Source: Alkalibacterium sp049389645 (GTDB lineage: Bacteria > Bacillota > Bacilli > Lactobacillales > Carnobacteriaceae_A). From it: DNA of 64,000 nucleotides. Position numbers and translations under genes: made by a program. The notes under the pieces are model-generated. The model saw nothing but the letters and a program-made list of their open reading frames with translations, ran no database searches and was not told where the DNA came from. This document shows positions 17,950-26,761 of the stretch, piece by piece. How positions within the stretch are numbered: the stretch's first letter is position 1; each line of letters begins with the position of its first letter. The stretch covers positions 744,001 through 808,000 of the forward strand of contig NZ_CP186540.1 of assembly GCF_049389645.1 (NCBI RefSeq), in the 5' to 3' direction.

Positions 17950-18900
17950 GTGAAGAAAATTATAATTACTGGAGCTTTAGGACAAATCGGTTCTGAGCTG
18001 ACTATGAAACTGAGAGAATTATACGGAAAAGATAATGTTGTAGCAACAGATATCAGAGAACCCAAAGATTCCAAAGTCGTAACTGATGGCATCTTCGAAC
18101 AACTTGATGTCACTGATGCCGATCGCATGAAAGCATTGGTCGAAAAATATGAAGTGGATACCTTTATCCATCTGGCTGCCTTACTTTCAGCCGTTGCTGA
18201 AGCAAAACCGAAACTTGCCTGGGATTTGAATATGGGTGGATTACTTAATGCTTTAGAAATAGCCCGTGAACATAACTTGAAATTTTTCACCCCAAGTTCT
18301 ATCGGCGCATTTGGTCCCGAAACACCCAAAAACCAGACCCCTCAAGTCACCATCCAACGTCCGACGACGATGTACGGTGTAACGAAAGTAAGTGGCGAAT
18401 TGCTCGGCGATTACTACTTCCAAAAATTTGGTGTGGATACCCGCAGTGTTCGCTTCCCTGGATTGATTTCTCATGAAACTTTACCAGGCGGTGGGACAAC
18501 TGATTATGCCGTGGATATTTATTTTGAAGCGTCGAAAAATAATACCTATACTTCTTTCATAGCTAAAGGGACCTACATGGACATGATGTATATGACCGAC
18601 GCTGTTGATTTAATAATTCAATTGATGGAAGCCCCAAGTGAGCAGCTTAAATATCGCAACGCCTATAACGTCAGCGCGATGAGTGTGGCACCCGAAGATA
18701 TTGAGCGTGAAATTCAAAAACACCTTCCAGAGTTCAAACTGAGCTATGAGGTAGATCCAGTCAGACAAGCTATCGCTGAATCATGGCCAAACGCCATTGA
18801 TACAAGTGCCGCTCAAGAAGAATGGGGATTCTCACCTCGATTTGATTTAGAAAAAATGACGACAGACATGTTGCAACAGTTGAATAACAAAGAGATTTAA
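17950..18900 (+). CDS. L-threonine 3-dehydrogenase, SDR/epimerase-like type
   Basis: A 316-residue extended short-chain dehydrogenase that oxidises threonine to 2-amino-3-oxobutyrate, the substrate of Kbl. The Rossmann motif is ITGALGQIGSEL and the catalytic YxxxK is YGVTK. TPSSIGAFGPETPKNQTPQ and GGTTDYAVDIY are typical of the UDP-galactose-4-epimerase-like threonine dehydrogenases. The GTG start at 17950 follows GGAGGATTTTTTT; an in-frame TTG at 17926 precedes that site and is rejected. Assignment over a generic sugar epimerase rests on these stretches and the kbl neighbour. Confidence 0.9.
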   Translation: MKKIIITGALGQIGSELTMKLRELYGKDNVVATDIREPKDSKVVTDGIFEQLDVTDADRMKALVEKYEVDTFIHLAALLSAVAEAKPKLAWDLNMGGLLNALEIAREHNLKFFTPSSIGAFGPETPKNQTPQVTIQRPTTMYGVTKVSGELLGDYYFQKFGVDTRSVRFPGLISHETLPGGGTTDYAVDIYFEASKNNTYTSFIAKGTYMDMMYMTDAVDLIIQLMEAPSEQLKYRNAYNVSAMSVAPEDIEREIQKHLPEFKLSYEVDPVRQAIAESWPNAIDTSAAQEEWGFSPRFDLEKMTTDMLQQLNNKEI

Positions 18901-18913
18901 TTATATCGATTTA

Positions 18914-18971
18914 GAAAGACTATTTTTACTTATGAGAGATTTTTTCTCCATATGTCGAAATAGTCTTTTTT
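18914..18971 (+). terminator. Terminator after the threonine dehydrogenase gene
   Basis: AAAGACTATTT and AAATAGTCTTTTTT form an 11-bp stem around a long loop that holds its own small GAGA hairpin. Confidence 0.65.
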
Positions 18972-18980
18972 AATGAGGTG

Positions 18981-19003
18981 GAAGGTGGCTGAACGCCACC
19001 TTC
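18981..19003. other. Isolated short hairpin
   Basis: GAAGGTGGC and GCCACCTTC form a perfect 9-bp stem around TGAAC. No T-run follows directly, so it is not a convincing terminator. It lies between the terminator of the threonine dehydrogenase gene and the tandem repeat. Confidence 0.5.
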
Positions 19004-19077
19004 TAACCACTTGATGAGGGCTGTTTTTTGTGTCTGTGTTCGTTGAGTGTTTTAGTTGCTGCTCAGTGTGCACAAAC

Positions 19078-19460
19078 TTTTAATTCTCTGCTAGAAGCCC
19101 TTCTAACGGTCACTCGGTGGCCTGATCTTTTTTGAGTTAATGCTATAAGTCTTTATAACCACAACTCTGAGTCCTCATCTTTTTTGAGTTAATGCTATAT
19201 GCCCTTATAATCGCAACTCTGAGTCCTCATCCTTTTTGAGTTGATGCTATACGCCCTTATAACCGCAACTCTGAGTCCTCACCTTTTTTGAGTTAATGCT
19301 ATACGCCCTTATAACCACAACTCTGAGTCCTCATCCTTTTTGAGTTAATGCTATACGCCTTTATAACCGCAACTCCGAGTCCTCATCCTTTTTGAGTTAA
19401 TGCTATACGCCCTTATAACCGCAACTCTGAGTCCTCATCCTTTTTGAGTTAATGCTATAC
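19078..19460. repeat. 52-bp tandem repeat (minisatellite), seven-plus copies
   Basis: GAGTT cores occur at 19134, 19186, 19238, 19290, 19342, 19394 and 19446, exactly 52 bp apart. Six units are complete and nearly identical, and the seventh is cut after ATGCTATAC. A diverged copy at 19078-19129 keeps the TGCTA, GCCCTT, TAAC and ACTC blocks and looks like the ancestral edge. Each unit contains AACTCTGAGT and GAGTT, giving a short AACTC/GAGTT dyad. The period is not a multiple of three and no reading frame runs through. It lies between two convergent genes, each with its own terminator. Confidence 0.92.
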
Positions 19461-19514
19461 TACTCGAACCGGTAATAGTAATCCCCTCCTTCAAAAATTC
19501 AATTCGAATAATCA

Positions 19515-19557
19515 GAAAAAAGACAAGAAGATAAGTTACTCTTCTTGTCTTTTTTTC
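19515..19557. terminator. Terminator after rpiA
   Basis: AGACAAGAAG and CTTCTTGTCT form a 10-bp stem flanked by A6 and T7 runs, 16 bp past the rpiA stop codon. It can act in both directions. Confidence 0.85.
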
Positions 19558-19572
19558 TAAAATGTTATTGTT

Positions 19573-20250
19573 TTAACGACTGACGTCTTTCACAACAGGA
19601 CCGTCTTCAGTTCCGACAATCACTTTCGTTACACAGTCTAAAAACAGGCCGTGTTCCACAACTCCTGTTAGCGAATCTAACCAGGCGGCAATTTCATGAG
19701 GATTTTCAATTTGCTCTAAATGCAAGTCGATAATATAGTTTCCAGAATCGGTTAAATATAAGTCATCCTTATCGTCTTTTCTAAAGCTTGGGTCCATTTC
19801 CTTTTCTTCAAATAAACGGAAGACTTGTTGGCAGCCAAACTTAACGACTTCAACTGGTAATGGAAAAGCACCGAGTTTATGAACGAGCTTGCTGTCATCC
19901 ACTATCCAAATCACTTCTTTGGAGTGGTTTGCTACCATCTTTTCAAACAAATGAGCGCCGCCACCACCTTTGATACCCTGATAGTCATCAGAAATTTCAT
20001 CGGCTCCGTCTATGGTGACATCGATGGATTCAACTTCATTGATATCTTTCAAAGGAATACCTAATTCTTTCGCCTGAGCTGCTGTTCTGTGCGACGTAGT
20101 TACTCCGGTAATGACTAATCCCTCTTCTTTCACACGTTTACCGATTGCTTCAACCATATAGTAGGCAGTAGAACCTGTTCCCAAACCTACGACCATTCCA
20201 TCTTTCACGAATTCCGCAGCTTTATATCCAACCATTTCTTTCAAATTCAT
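19573..20250 (-). CDS. rpiA: Ribose-5-phosphate isomerase A
   Basis: Interconverts ribose-5-phosphate and ribulose-5-phosphate in the pentose phosphate pathway. GLGTGSTAYYMVEAIG, the catalytic DGADEI, KGGGGAHLFEKMVA and KLGAFPLPVEV are all present. The ATG at 20250 has AAAGGAGTTATCAAGT upstream. An in-frame extension to 20328 reaches into a hairpin and promoter-like region and is rejected. The resulting 225 residues fit the family. Confidence 0.95.
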   Translation of the reverse strand: MNLKEMVGYKAAEFVKDGMVVGLGTGSTAYYMVEAIGKRVKEEGLVITGVTTSHRTAAQAKELGIPLKDINEVESIDVTIDGADEISDDYQGIKGGGGAHLFEKMVANHSKEVIWIVDDSKLVHKLGAFPLPVEVVKFGCQQVFRLFEEKEMDPSFRKDDKDDLYLTDSGNYIIDLHLEQIENPHEIAAWLDSLTGVVEHGLFLDCVTKVIVGTEDGPVVKDVSR

Positions 20251-20298
20251 ACTTGATAACTCCTTTACTAATGTCTTCTTAAAATTATTATAGCATAG

Positions 20299-20331
20299 TA
20301 AAAGTGAGAACACAGTCTGTATCCTCACTTC
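20299..20331 (-). terminator. Probable terminator after potD
   Basis: On the minus strand AAGTGAG and CTCACTTTT pair around a loop of about 15 nt that holds an ACAG..CTGT mini-stem, directly after potD. A TATAAT element with an upstream TGC follows for rpiA. Confidence 0.5.
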
Positions 20332-20339
20332 GAATCATC

Positions 20340-21407
20340 TTATTTCAACATTTTAAATTCCAAAAACAGATCATTATAGACACCAGTATACTCCAGTCCC
20401 AAGTCTTCATACACTTCCAAGTTGTCAATCATTTCCTGGCTTGGGTAGAACTGTTCATCTTGAGTTGTTTCCTCCGGTAAATACTGCATCGCTGTTTTGT
20501 TGGGGGTGCTGTAACCGATATAGTCAGCGTTTTGAGCCGCTACTTCGGGATCTAGCATAAAGTTGATAAAAGCATAGGCTGCTGCTTCATTTTGAACAGT
20601 ATGAGGAATGACCATGTTATCAAACCACAAGTTGGATCCCTCTTCCGGCAGGACATAGACAATGGCTTCATTTTCCCACATCATATCCGCTGCTTCACCT
20701 GAATAAGTGACAGCCAGTGCGGCTTCTTCCTGTATCATAAACATTTTTATTTCATCGGCGACCAGAGCTTTTATATTCGGTGCCAAAGAAACAAGTTTGT
20801 CTGCTGCGGTTTCCAATTCGTCTATATCTTTAGAGTTCAAAGAATAGCCCGAGGTCTGTAAGCCAATACCGATGACTTCTCTTGCCCCGTCGATCATCAG
20901 GATACTGTTTTCATACTTAGGATCATACAGGTCTTCCCAGCTGGTCGGTGCCTTTTCCAGCAATTCTTCATTATAGGCAATGCCCAGTGTTCCCCAGAAA
21001 TAAGGGATAGAGTACTGATTTCCCGGATCAAAATTCAAGTCAAGAAATTCCTCATCGATATGTTCCAATCCCTCTATTTTTGTATGATCAAGCGGGACGA
21101 CCAACGCTTCCTCCATCAGGCGTTCGATCATGTATTCACTCGGAACAATCAGGTCATAACCCGTACCGCCCTGTTTCACTTTTGTGTACATGGCTTCATT
21201 CGAGTCAAAGGTTTCATAAATCACCTGGTATCCAGTTTCTTCTTCAAAACGATCCAGCAGTTCCGGATCGATATAATCTCCCCAGTTGTATAAATGAAAC
21301 ACATCGGCACCACTCGTTCCTTCTGCCCGCTCGATGAGTAGTTTACTATAATACAGACCACTTGCAAGCACTATGACAAGCAGTGAAAAAATAGTGAGTT
21401 TTTTCAT
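20340..21407 (-). CDS. potD: Spermidine/putrescine ABC transporter, substrate-binding protein
   Basis: A 355-residue extracytoplasmic binding protein. Residues 1-25 are a hydrophobic export or anchor segment without a lipobox cysteine, so it is probably tethered by an uncleaved signal anchor or released. The mature part has VFHLYNWGDYIDPELL, YDLIVPSEYMIERL and SIPYFWGTLGIAYNEELL, typical of PotD. It overlaps potC by 1 bp and is the last gene of potABCD. Confidence 0.93.
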   Translation of the reverse strand: MKKLTIFSLLVIVLASGLYYSKLLIERAEGTSGADVFHLYNWGDYIDPELLDRFEEETGYQVIYETFDSNEAMYTKVKQGGTGYDLIVPSEYMIERLMEEALVVPLDHTKIEGLEHIDEEFLDLNFDPGNQYSIPYFWGTLGIAYNEELLEKAPTSWEDLYDPKYENSILMIDGAREVIGIGLQTSGYSLNSKDIDELETAADKLVSLAPNIKALVADEIKMFMIQEEAALAVTYSGEAADMMWENEAIVYVLPEEGSNLWFDNMVIPHTVQNEAAAYAFINFMLDPEVAAQNADYIGYSTPNKTAMQYLPEETTQDEQFYPSQEMIDNLEVYEDLGLEYTGVYNDLFLEFKMLK

Positions 21408-22240
21408 TACATGATCACCGCCTTTTCATGATTCGTCTGATCCATAGCGGGTGTTTTCTTTTTCGTTCGTTGCTGCTGCTGGATAAAATAGTACCCGACA
21501 ACAATTGCCATGGCGACTAAAAATAAAATCGTACTGAGTGCATTGATCTCCAAACTCACGCCTTGACGGGCACGTGAATAGATTTCTACGGACAAGGTGG
21601 CAAACCCATTTCCGGTCACAAAAAACGTTACCGCAAAATCATCGATGGAATAGGTAAAGGCCATGAAAAAGCCAGCCAAAATCCCTGAACTGATACTGGG
21701 CAATATGATTTCTTTGAGGACCTGCCACTGATTCGCACCTAAATCTCTAGCCGCCATAATCATATTGGCATTCATCTCCTCTAGCCTAGGAAGTACCATC
21801 AATACGACAATCGGTATACTGAACGCGATGTGTGAGAACAATACGGAATAGAAGCCTAGCCTGAAACCGACGACTGTGAACAAGAGTAAGAAACTAGCTC
21901 CAATGATAACGTCTGGTGAGACGAGTAGAATGTTGTTCAAGCTCAAGAGCAGGCCTTGTGTGCGCCTTTTGCGCGAATAATAAATACCAATGGCACCAAA
22001 CGTACCGACTGCAGTCGCAACTAATGCCGACAACAAAGCCACTCGAACCGTGTCCAGAGCAATCGTGAGTAAACGCGTATCTTCTGCGAGCGCTCTGTAG
22101 TGCTCCAAGGTAAAGCCGTCGAATTGATTCATTGTCCCGGCTGCGTTAAACGAATAGTAAATTAAGTAACCTATAGGTAAATATAATAAGATAAAGACGA
22201 CAATCAAATATAGTGAAGACCATTTGATGCTTTTGATCAT
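21407..22240 (-). CDS. potC: Spermidine/putrescine ABC transporter, permease PotC
   Basis: A 277-residue inner-membrane permease with six predicted membrane segments. The EAA-type loop reads MAARDLGANQWQVLKEIILPSISSGI. The start YLIVVFILLYLPIGYLIYYSFN is typical of PotC. It overlaps potB by 4 bp and potD by 1 bp, so it belongs to a tightly coupled operon for polyamine uptake. Confidence 0.93.
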   Translation of the reverse strand: MIKSIKWSSLYLIVVFILLYLPIGYLIYYSFNAAGTMNQFDGFTLEHYRALAEDTRLLTIALDTVRVALLSALVATAVGTFGAIGIYYSRKRRTQGLLLSLNNILLVSPDVIIGASFLLLFTVVGFRLGFYSVLFSHIAFSIPIVVLMVLPRLEEMNANMIMAARDLGANQWQVLKEIILPSISSGILAGFFMAFTYSIDDFAVTFFVTGNGFATLSVEIYSRARQGVSLEINALSTILFLVAMAIVVGYYFIQQQQRTKKKTPAMDQTNHEKAVIM

Positions 22241-23046
22241 TGACGAACGACCCCTTTCCTGCGTTTACCCGTCAAAGCCATGACTGCAAACATGATCACA
22301 ATCAGAACGATACCCATCGTTGAACCCATACCCCAGTTTTGAGTCACTAGGAAGTGTTGTTCAATAGCCGTTCCCAGCGTCATCACTCGGTTCCCGGCAA
22401 TAAGTCGGGTAAGCATGAAAAGAGACAAGGATGGAATAAAAACCGCTTGAATCCCACTTTTCACTCCTGAAAACGAAAGGGGTAAAATAACGGACCGGAA
22501 TGTCTGCCACTCATTTGCGCCTAAGTCTCGACTCGCTAAAGTCATCGACTGATCGATGTCATCAATGGCGTTGAAAATAGGTAGCAACATAAACGGTATC
22601 TCAATATATGTGGCAACAATCAAAAAGCCTAAACGGGTAAACAAGAGCGGTTGTGCCCCTATCCCCATGAAAGCCAATAACTGATTGACCATACCAGTTT
22701 GGCTGAGTATCCCTATAAACGCGTATGCTTTAAGTAAAATGTTCACCCATGTCGGTAAGATCATCACGAGCAACCATAACTGTTTATGTTTTGTTTTGGT
22801 GAGAAAATAGGCGGCCGGATAACTGATGAGCAAGGTCGATACCGTAATCAAAAAAGCATACAAAAAAGACTGAGCCGTCATCGATAAATAGACAGGTGAT
22901 GTAAAATAATTTTCAATATTAGCTAAGGTAAATGAGCCATCTAAATCTCTAAATGCTTGAAAAAACAAAAGAAGGACAGGAATGATCACAAACAAGCCGA
23001 TCCATAGATAATACGGGACAGACAGTAATTTACGCTGTTTACTCAT
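22237..23046 (-). CDS. potB: Spermidine/putrescine ABC transporter, permease PotB
   Basis: A 269-residue permease with six membrane segments. The EAA loop is LASRDLGANEWQTFRSVILPLSFSG. I chose the ATG at 23046 (MSKQRKLLSVPYYLWIGLF), which overlaps the last codons of potA by 8 bp and has AAAGGGG upstream. A longer in-frame ORF to 23115 lies wholly inside potA. It forms the membrane channel with PotC. Confidence 0.92.
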   Translation of the reverse strand: MSKQRKLLSVPYYLWIGLFVIIPVLLLFFQAFRDLDGSFTLANIENYFTSPVYLSMTAQSFLYAFLITVSTLLISYPAAYFLTKTKHKQLWLLVMILPTWVNILLKAYAFIGILSQTGMVNQLLAFMGIGAQPLLFTRLGFLIVATYIEIPFMLLPIFNAIDDIDQSMTLASRDLGANEWQTFRSVILPLSFSGVKSGIQAVFIPSLSLFMLTRLIAGNRVMTLGTAIEQHFLVTQNWGMGSTMGIVLIVIMFAVMALTGKRRKGVVRQ

Positions 23047-24157
23047 CCACACCGACCCCTTTATCTGGAGACGAAAAATGTTCAATGCGCTCATCGAAAT
23101 CTTCCTCAGTTTCACCCAGTCGCATAATATGGATGTCCTCAGGTTGAAACTTCAGCCCGACAACTTTCCCGGGTTCTGACCTCCTAGTAGAGTGGATCAT
23201 CCATTCGTTACCATCCAGGTCGTATCCGATTATTTCATAATGCACACCTCTAAACAATTGCGTGTCCACAGTTAACTGAATATCTCCTGTAATGGCCTCA
23301 GTTAAGACTAAATCTTCGGGCCGGATAACCACCTCTACTTTTTCGCCTAACCGCATCCCACCGTCTACACATGCAAACTCTTTCCCTGCGAAAGAAACGA
23401 TATAATCAGAGACCATCCGACCTTCAACGATATTACTTTCACCAATAAAATCAGCCACATAACGGTTGATCGGTTCATCGTAAATATCCATAGGTGAACC
23501 CGTTTGAACGATTTCACCGTCTTTCATGACCATGATCTCGTCACTCATGGCCAAGGCTTCTTCCTGGTCATGCGTCACAAATAAGAAGGTAATGCCCAGA
23601 CGGCTTTGTAGTTCACGGAGTTCATACTGCATTTCGGTACGTAATTTCAAATCTAATGCTGAAAGTGGTTCATCAAGAAGCAGGACATCCGGTTCATTGA
23701 CGATCGCGCGTGCAATCGCTACCCGCTGTTTCTGTCCACCAGACATTTCACTTATTTCTCTTTTCTCATAACCGATCAACCGCACTAAACGCAAAGCTGT
23801 CTTGACTTTCTCTTCCATTTCTTTTTTATTTAATTTTTTCATTTTCAGACCAAATGCCACATTTTCAAATACGTTCATATGTGGGAATAAAGCATAATCC
23901 TGAAACACGGTGTTCACTTTCCGCTTGTTTGGAGGCGTATCCGTTGCCAGTTCACCATTCAAGTTGACTATACCTGACGTAGGGGTAGTGAAACCAGCGA
24001 TAATATTAAGTATCGTTGATTTCCCGCAGCCAGAAGGACCCAACAAGGTATAGAACTTGCCTTTCTCCAAATCAAAAGTAATATTTTTCAGTACGCTTTC
24101 TTCTTCATATTTTTTTTCGACTTGTTTGAAGGAAACAATGATTTCTTCTGTCAACAA
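23039..24157 (-). CDS. potA: Spermidine/putrescine ABC transporter, ATP-binding protein
   Basis: A 372-residue ATPase. Walker A is LGPSGCGKST, the signature is SGGQKQRVAIARAIVNEPDVLLLDEPLSALD, and a C-terminal TOBE domain (about residues 290-345) follows. It energises PotBC. The start appears to be TTG at 24157 or 24154, after AAAGGGG; no ATG lies nearby. The start region sits in the right arm of an inverted repeat, which may tune its expression. Confidence 0.92.
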   Translation of the reverse strand: MLTEEIIVSFKQVEKKYEEESVLKNITFDLEKGKFYTLLGPSGCGKSTILNIIAGFTTPTSGIVNLNGELATDTPPNKRKVNTVFQDYALFPHMNVFENVAFGLKMKKLNKKEMEEKVKTALRLVRLIGYEKREISEMSGGQKQRVAIARAIVNEPDVLLLDEPLSALDLKLRTEMQYELRELQSRLGITFLFVTHDQEEALAMSDEIMVMKDGEIVQTGSPMDIYDEPINRYVADFIGESNIVEGRMVSDYIVSFAGKEFACVDGGMRLGEKVEVVIRPEDLVLTEAITGDIQLTVDTQLFRGVHYEIIGYDLDGNEWMIHSTRRSEPGKVVGLKFQPEDIHIMRLGETEEDFDERIEHFSSPDKGVGVDE

Positions 24158-24161
24158 AAAA

Positions 24162-24220
24162 CACCCCTTTATAACCGATTTTATACAACATTTTTATTAT
24201 AGCGGTTGAGGGGTGAAAAG
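24162..24220 (-). promoter_or_regulatory. potA promoter inside an inverted repeat
   Basis: CACCCCT and AACCG on one side pair with CGGTT and AGGGGTG on the other (24162-24177 with 24203-24215). On the minus strand the dyad ends in TTTTTTG just before the TTG start, and the right arm includes the AAAGGGG ribosome binding site. The 25-nt loop carries TATAAT, with TTGCTT 16 bp upstream as a possible -35. It may be a terminator for read-through from the NUDIX gene, an operator, or a translational control element. Confidence 0.5.
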
Positions 24221-24230
24221 CAATATTTTT

Positions 24231-24689
24231 TTAGTTTGTTCTTAGACTATTTTCAATAAATATGTTTAAAAATTGACGCCATCTCTTATTCATTTTTTCA
24301 GGTACTTGATTTAAGGGGAAATACTGTAAGGTCAATGATTCATCTGAATGATTTTTAAGTTCTCCTTCAAAATCATTTATTGCGTACAATGCCGTCACGG
24401 AATAGTACCGGTCGCCATTGTCCAGCCTGACAAAAAAGTCTTTCCCCGAGAGAATATCAACAAAATCATAAGCGTTAACTATTAGATTGGTCTCTTCTCT
24501 CACTTCTCGTACGACCGTCTCTTCAAAACTTTCTCCAAGCTCCATTAATCCACCAGGCAGTCCCCAGGTTTCGTCTGGTCGCTGCTGCAGCAAGACCTCT
24601 TTTTGTTCGTTCAAAATAAAAGCCACAGAACCATTTAATATGAGCACATCATGTCCGACTTTTTCTCTCAGTTTGGTCACATAGTCCAT
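24231..24689 (-). CDS. NUDIX hydrolase
   Basis: A 152-residue protein with a full Nudix box, GLMELGESFEETVVREVREETNL, including the metal-binding REVREE core. Such proteins hydrolyse nucleoside diphosphates linked to another moiety; the substrate cannot be told from sequence. It begins at the stop codon of the oxidoreductase gene (1-bp overlap), so the two are coupled, and it lies upstream of potABCD. Confidence 0.9.
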   Translation of the reverse strand: MDYVTKLREKVGHDVLILNGSVAFILNEQKEVLLQQRPDETWGLPGGLMELGESFEETVVREVREETNLIVNAYDFVDILSGKDFFVRLDNGDRYYSVTALYAINDFEGELKNHSDESLTLQYFPLNQVPEKMNKRWRQFLNIFIENSLRTN

Positions 24690-25612
24690 TAATTCAAGCC
24701 ATTTTTTTCATATTCACTTATCATCATTTCGCAAATTTCATGACTCTGCAAGGCACTTTCCAGTGAGACGGGATTTTCACCCTTTGTTTCCACTGCATGA
24801 AGAAAGGCATTGATCATAGGTACAAAGCCGCGTTTTTCAAGAGTCATGACCCAGTCTCCCGCTTTTGTATGGGTGATTTCGTTCTCCGTGTATGTCGCTT
24901 TGTCTGTTAGATTTTCTAAAACAATTGTTTCCGACTTGCTTTGTATTTCATATTTTTCCAATTTAGTGCCTGATTCATTATTGATTGAGACATAAGCCGT
25001 TGTCTTAGGTGTTTCCAACAAGACCCATGCACGGGGAAACTGATTGTCTTGCATAACGATCTGAGAATTCACAACTTTTGCTGGTTCTTCCAATAGGTAA
25101 AGAGCGGTATCCAGAGGATGAATCATCAAGTCGTACATCCTGTACCTGACATCAAAGTCCGTCTTGTTTACCTGATTTTTTTGCATGATGATATGATTTT
25201 TATCGGGCAGTTGTTTTATATCCTGAACCATTGGAGCAAAGCGTCTATTAAACCCAGTCATAAAAAGCGTATCTTGTTTTATTGCGAAATCCAGTAAGGC
25301 TTTAGTACTCACAATATTTTCAGTCACTGGTTTATCGACAAACGTTGGAATATGGTTATCTAAAAAGCCTCGACATACCTCTTCATGTGTTTCTGTTGGT
25401 GTATGAATAAAGACTGCATCCACAATTTCCAGCAAGTCACGCCAGTCAGTGAATTGACGTTCTACCGGTACTCCGTATTTATTTCCTAATTCTCTTAACG
25501 TTTTTTCTGTCCGTGTCGAAAAATACCACTCGTGTTCTGGGAAGACCTTCGTATATACTGGTAAGTATGCTTTTTGAGCGATACCTCCAAGTCCTATTAC
25601 ACCAATTTTCAT
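24689..25612 (-). CDS. Gfo/Idh/MocA-family oxidoreductase
   Basis: A 307-residue NAD(P)-dependent dehydrogenase. The Rossmann motif is GVIGLGGIAQKAYLPVY and the family lysine lies in TFVDKPVTENI, a variant of the usual EKP. The C-terminal part provides the alpha/beta substrate domain (MYDLMIHPLDTALYL). The substrate, probably a sugar or cyclitol derivative, is unknown. It is coupled to the NUDIX gene. Confidence 0.85.
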   Translation of the reverse strand: MKIGVIGLGGIAQKAYLPVYTKVFPEHEWYFSTRTEKTLRELGNKYGVPVERQFTDWRDLLEIVDAVFIHTPTETHEEVCRGFLDNHIPTFVDKPVTENIVSTKALLDFAIKQDTLFMTGFNRRFAPMVQDIKQLPDKNHIIMQKNQVNKTDFDVRYRMYDLMIHPLDTALYLLEEPAKVVNSQIVMQDNQFPRAWVLLETPKTTAYVSINNESGTKLEKYEIQSKSETIVLENLTDKATYTENEITHTKAGDWVMTLEKRGFVPMINAFLHAVETKGENPVSLESALQSHEICEMMISEYEKNGLN

Positions 25613-25690
25613 GACAAAACCTCCATTTATGATTATTACCTTTAATATAACATGTCATGCATTAATTCAGCGCAGCATTGTTTTTAAATA

Positions 25691-25745
25691 AAAAAGCAAT
25701 TCTAGACACACTGCTTTGTCGCATCCGTGTATAGAATCGCTTTAT
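25691..25745 (-). terminator. Terminator after murB
   Basis: AAAGCAATTCTAGACAC and GTGTATAGAATCGCTTT pair with two small mismatches, followed on the minus strand by a T-run. It separates murB from the downstream oxidoreductase gene. Confidence 0.75.
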
Positions 25746-25756
25746 TCATTTAAGTT

Positions 25757-26761
25757 TCATTCGTTTAAGCTTTCTTCAGTTAAAAAGATTTTATTGAATT
25801 TTGCTTTTATCGTGTCTTTCGCTTTACTGATCAATTCGAGGCCTGCATTTTCTTCCGTTATCAAATCTTCACCGATAATTTTGACTTCTGTTTCTAACGT
25901 GACACCATCTTTTTCCAAGATAACTTCCTTGATATGATCGATCAATTCAATATAGTCTGTGGCTGTTGCGTTATTTATATTAACAATAAACCCAGCATGC
26001 TTGGTTGAAACTTGAGCGCCTCCCCAAATAAACCCTTGTAAACCGGCATCTTGGATAAGTTTACCAGTGAAATAACCTGTCGGACGTTTAAAAACAGAAC
26101 CACATGATGGGTATTCCAATGGTTGTCTAGAGGTTCTCAGATAAGTCAATTCATCCATTTTCTCTTTGATTTCTTCCTTATCTCCAGGCTCAAGTTCAAA
26201 CACAACTTCTAGAGCGATATCATCTGAGTCCTGTAAGATACTGTGACGGTAATCAAATTGCATGTCCCCGTTGACCATCTCTTTTATTATGCCTTGACGG
26301 GTCAACACCGTTACTTTCTTAATGACCTCTTTCACTTCTCCGCCATAAGCACCGGCGTTCATATAAATGGCTCCACCCACGCTTCCAGGAATACCGCAGG
26401 CAAATTCCAATCCTGTTAAGCCGGCGTCATAAGCTCGCTTACTTACTTCAATCAATGGTGCCCCTGCAAACACTCGTATGATATTATCCTGAATAGATAC
26501 TTGATTCATATCTGTCAAAATAATTGTCGCTCCTCGAATCCCACCATCCTTAACAATCAAATTGCTCGCATTGCCTAAAATAGTCAGGGGCCAGTTATTC
26601 TCATTTAGCCATTTCACCAGGCTTTGCACTTCCTCTTTGCTCTTAGGAAAAACTAGGGCATCCGCAGGTCCACCTGTCTTTGTATATGTATATCGAGACA
26701 ACGGTTCATTTTCTTTTATATTTGCATTAGGAAATGCTTTTTTAAAGGTTATTATAGTCAT
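25757..26761 (-). CDS. murB: UDP-N-acetylenolpyruvoylglucosamine reductase
   Basis: FAD enzyme of 334 residues that reduces UDP-GlcNAc-enolpyruvate to UDP-MurNAc in peptidoglycan synthesis. FAD-binding motifs are LGNASNLIVKDGGIRG and EFACGIPGSVGGAIYMNAGAYGGE. The catalytic serine lies in YPSCGSVFKRP and GAQVSTKHAGFIVN is near the C-terminus, which makes it a type II MurB. About 25 extra charged residues at the C-terminus exceed the usual 300-residue length. Confidence 0.94.
   Translation of the reverse strand: MTIITFKKAFPNANIKENEPLSRYTYTKTGGPADALVFPKSKEEVQSLVKWLNENNWPLTILGNASNLIVKDGGIRGATIILTDMNQVSIQDNIIRVFAGAPLIEVSKRAYDAGLTGLEFACGIPGSVGGAIYMNAGAYGGEVKEVIKKVTVLTRQGIIKEMVNGDMQFDYRHSILQDSDDIALEVVFELEPGDKEEIKEKMDELTYLRTSRQPLEYPSCGSVFKRPTGYFTGKLIQDAGLQGFIWGGAQVSTKHAGFIVNINNATATDYIELIDHIKEVILEKDGVTLETEVKIIGEDLITEENAGLELISKAKDTIKAKFNKIFLTEESLNE

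Noticed and set aside
19078..19460. CRISPR array
   Set aside because: Units are contiguous 52-bp tandem repeats with no unique spacers, and no cas gene is in the window.
20251..20328. N-terminal extension of RpiA
   Set aside because: It covers a promoter and hairpin region; the family start MNLKEMVG has its own ribosome binding site.
23047..23115. N-terminal extension of PotB
   Set aside because: It lies wholly inside potA; the ATG at 23046 has AAAGGGG upstream and the usual coupling.
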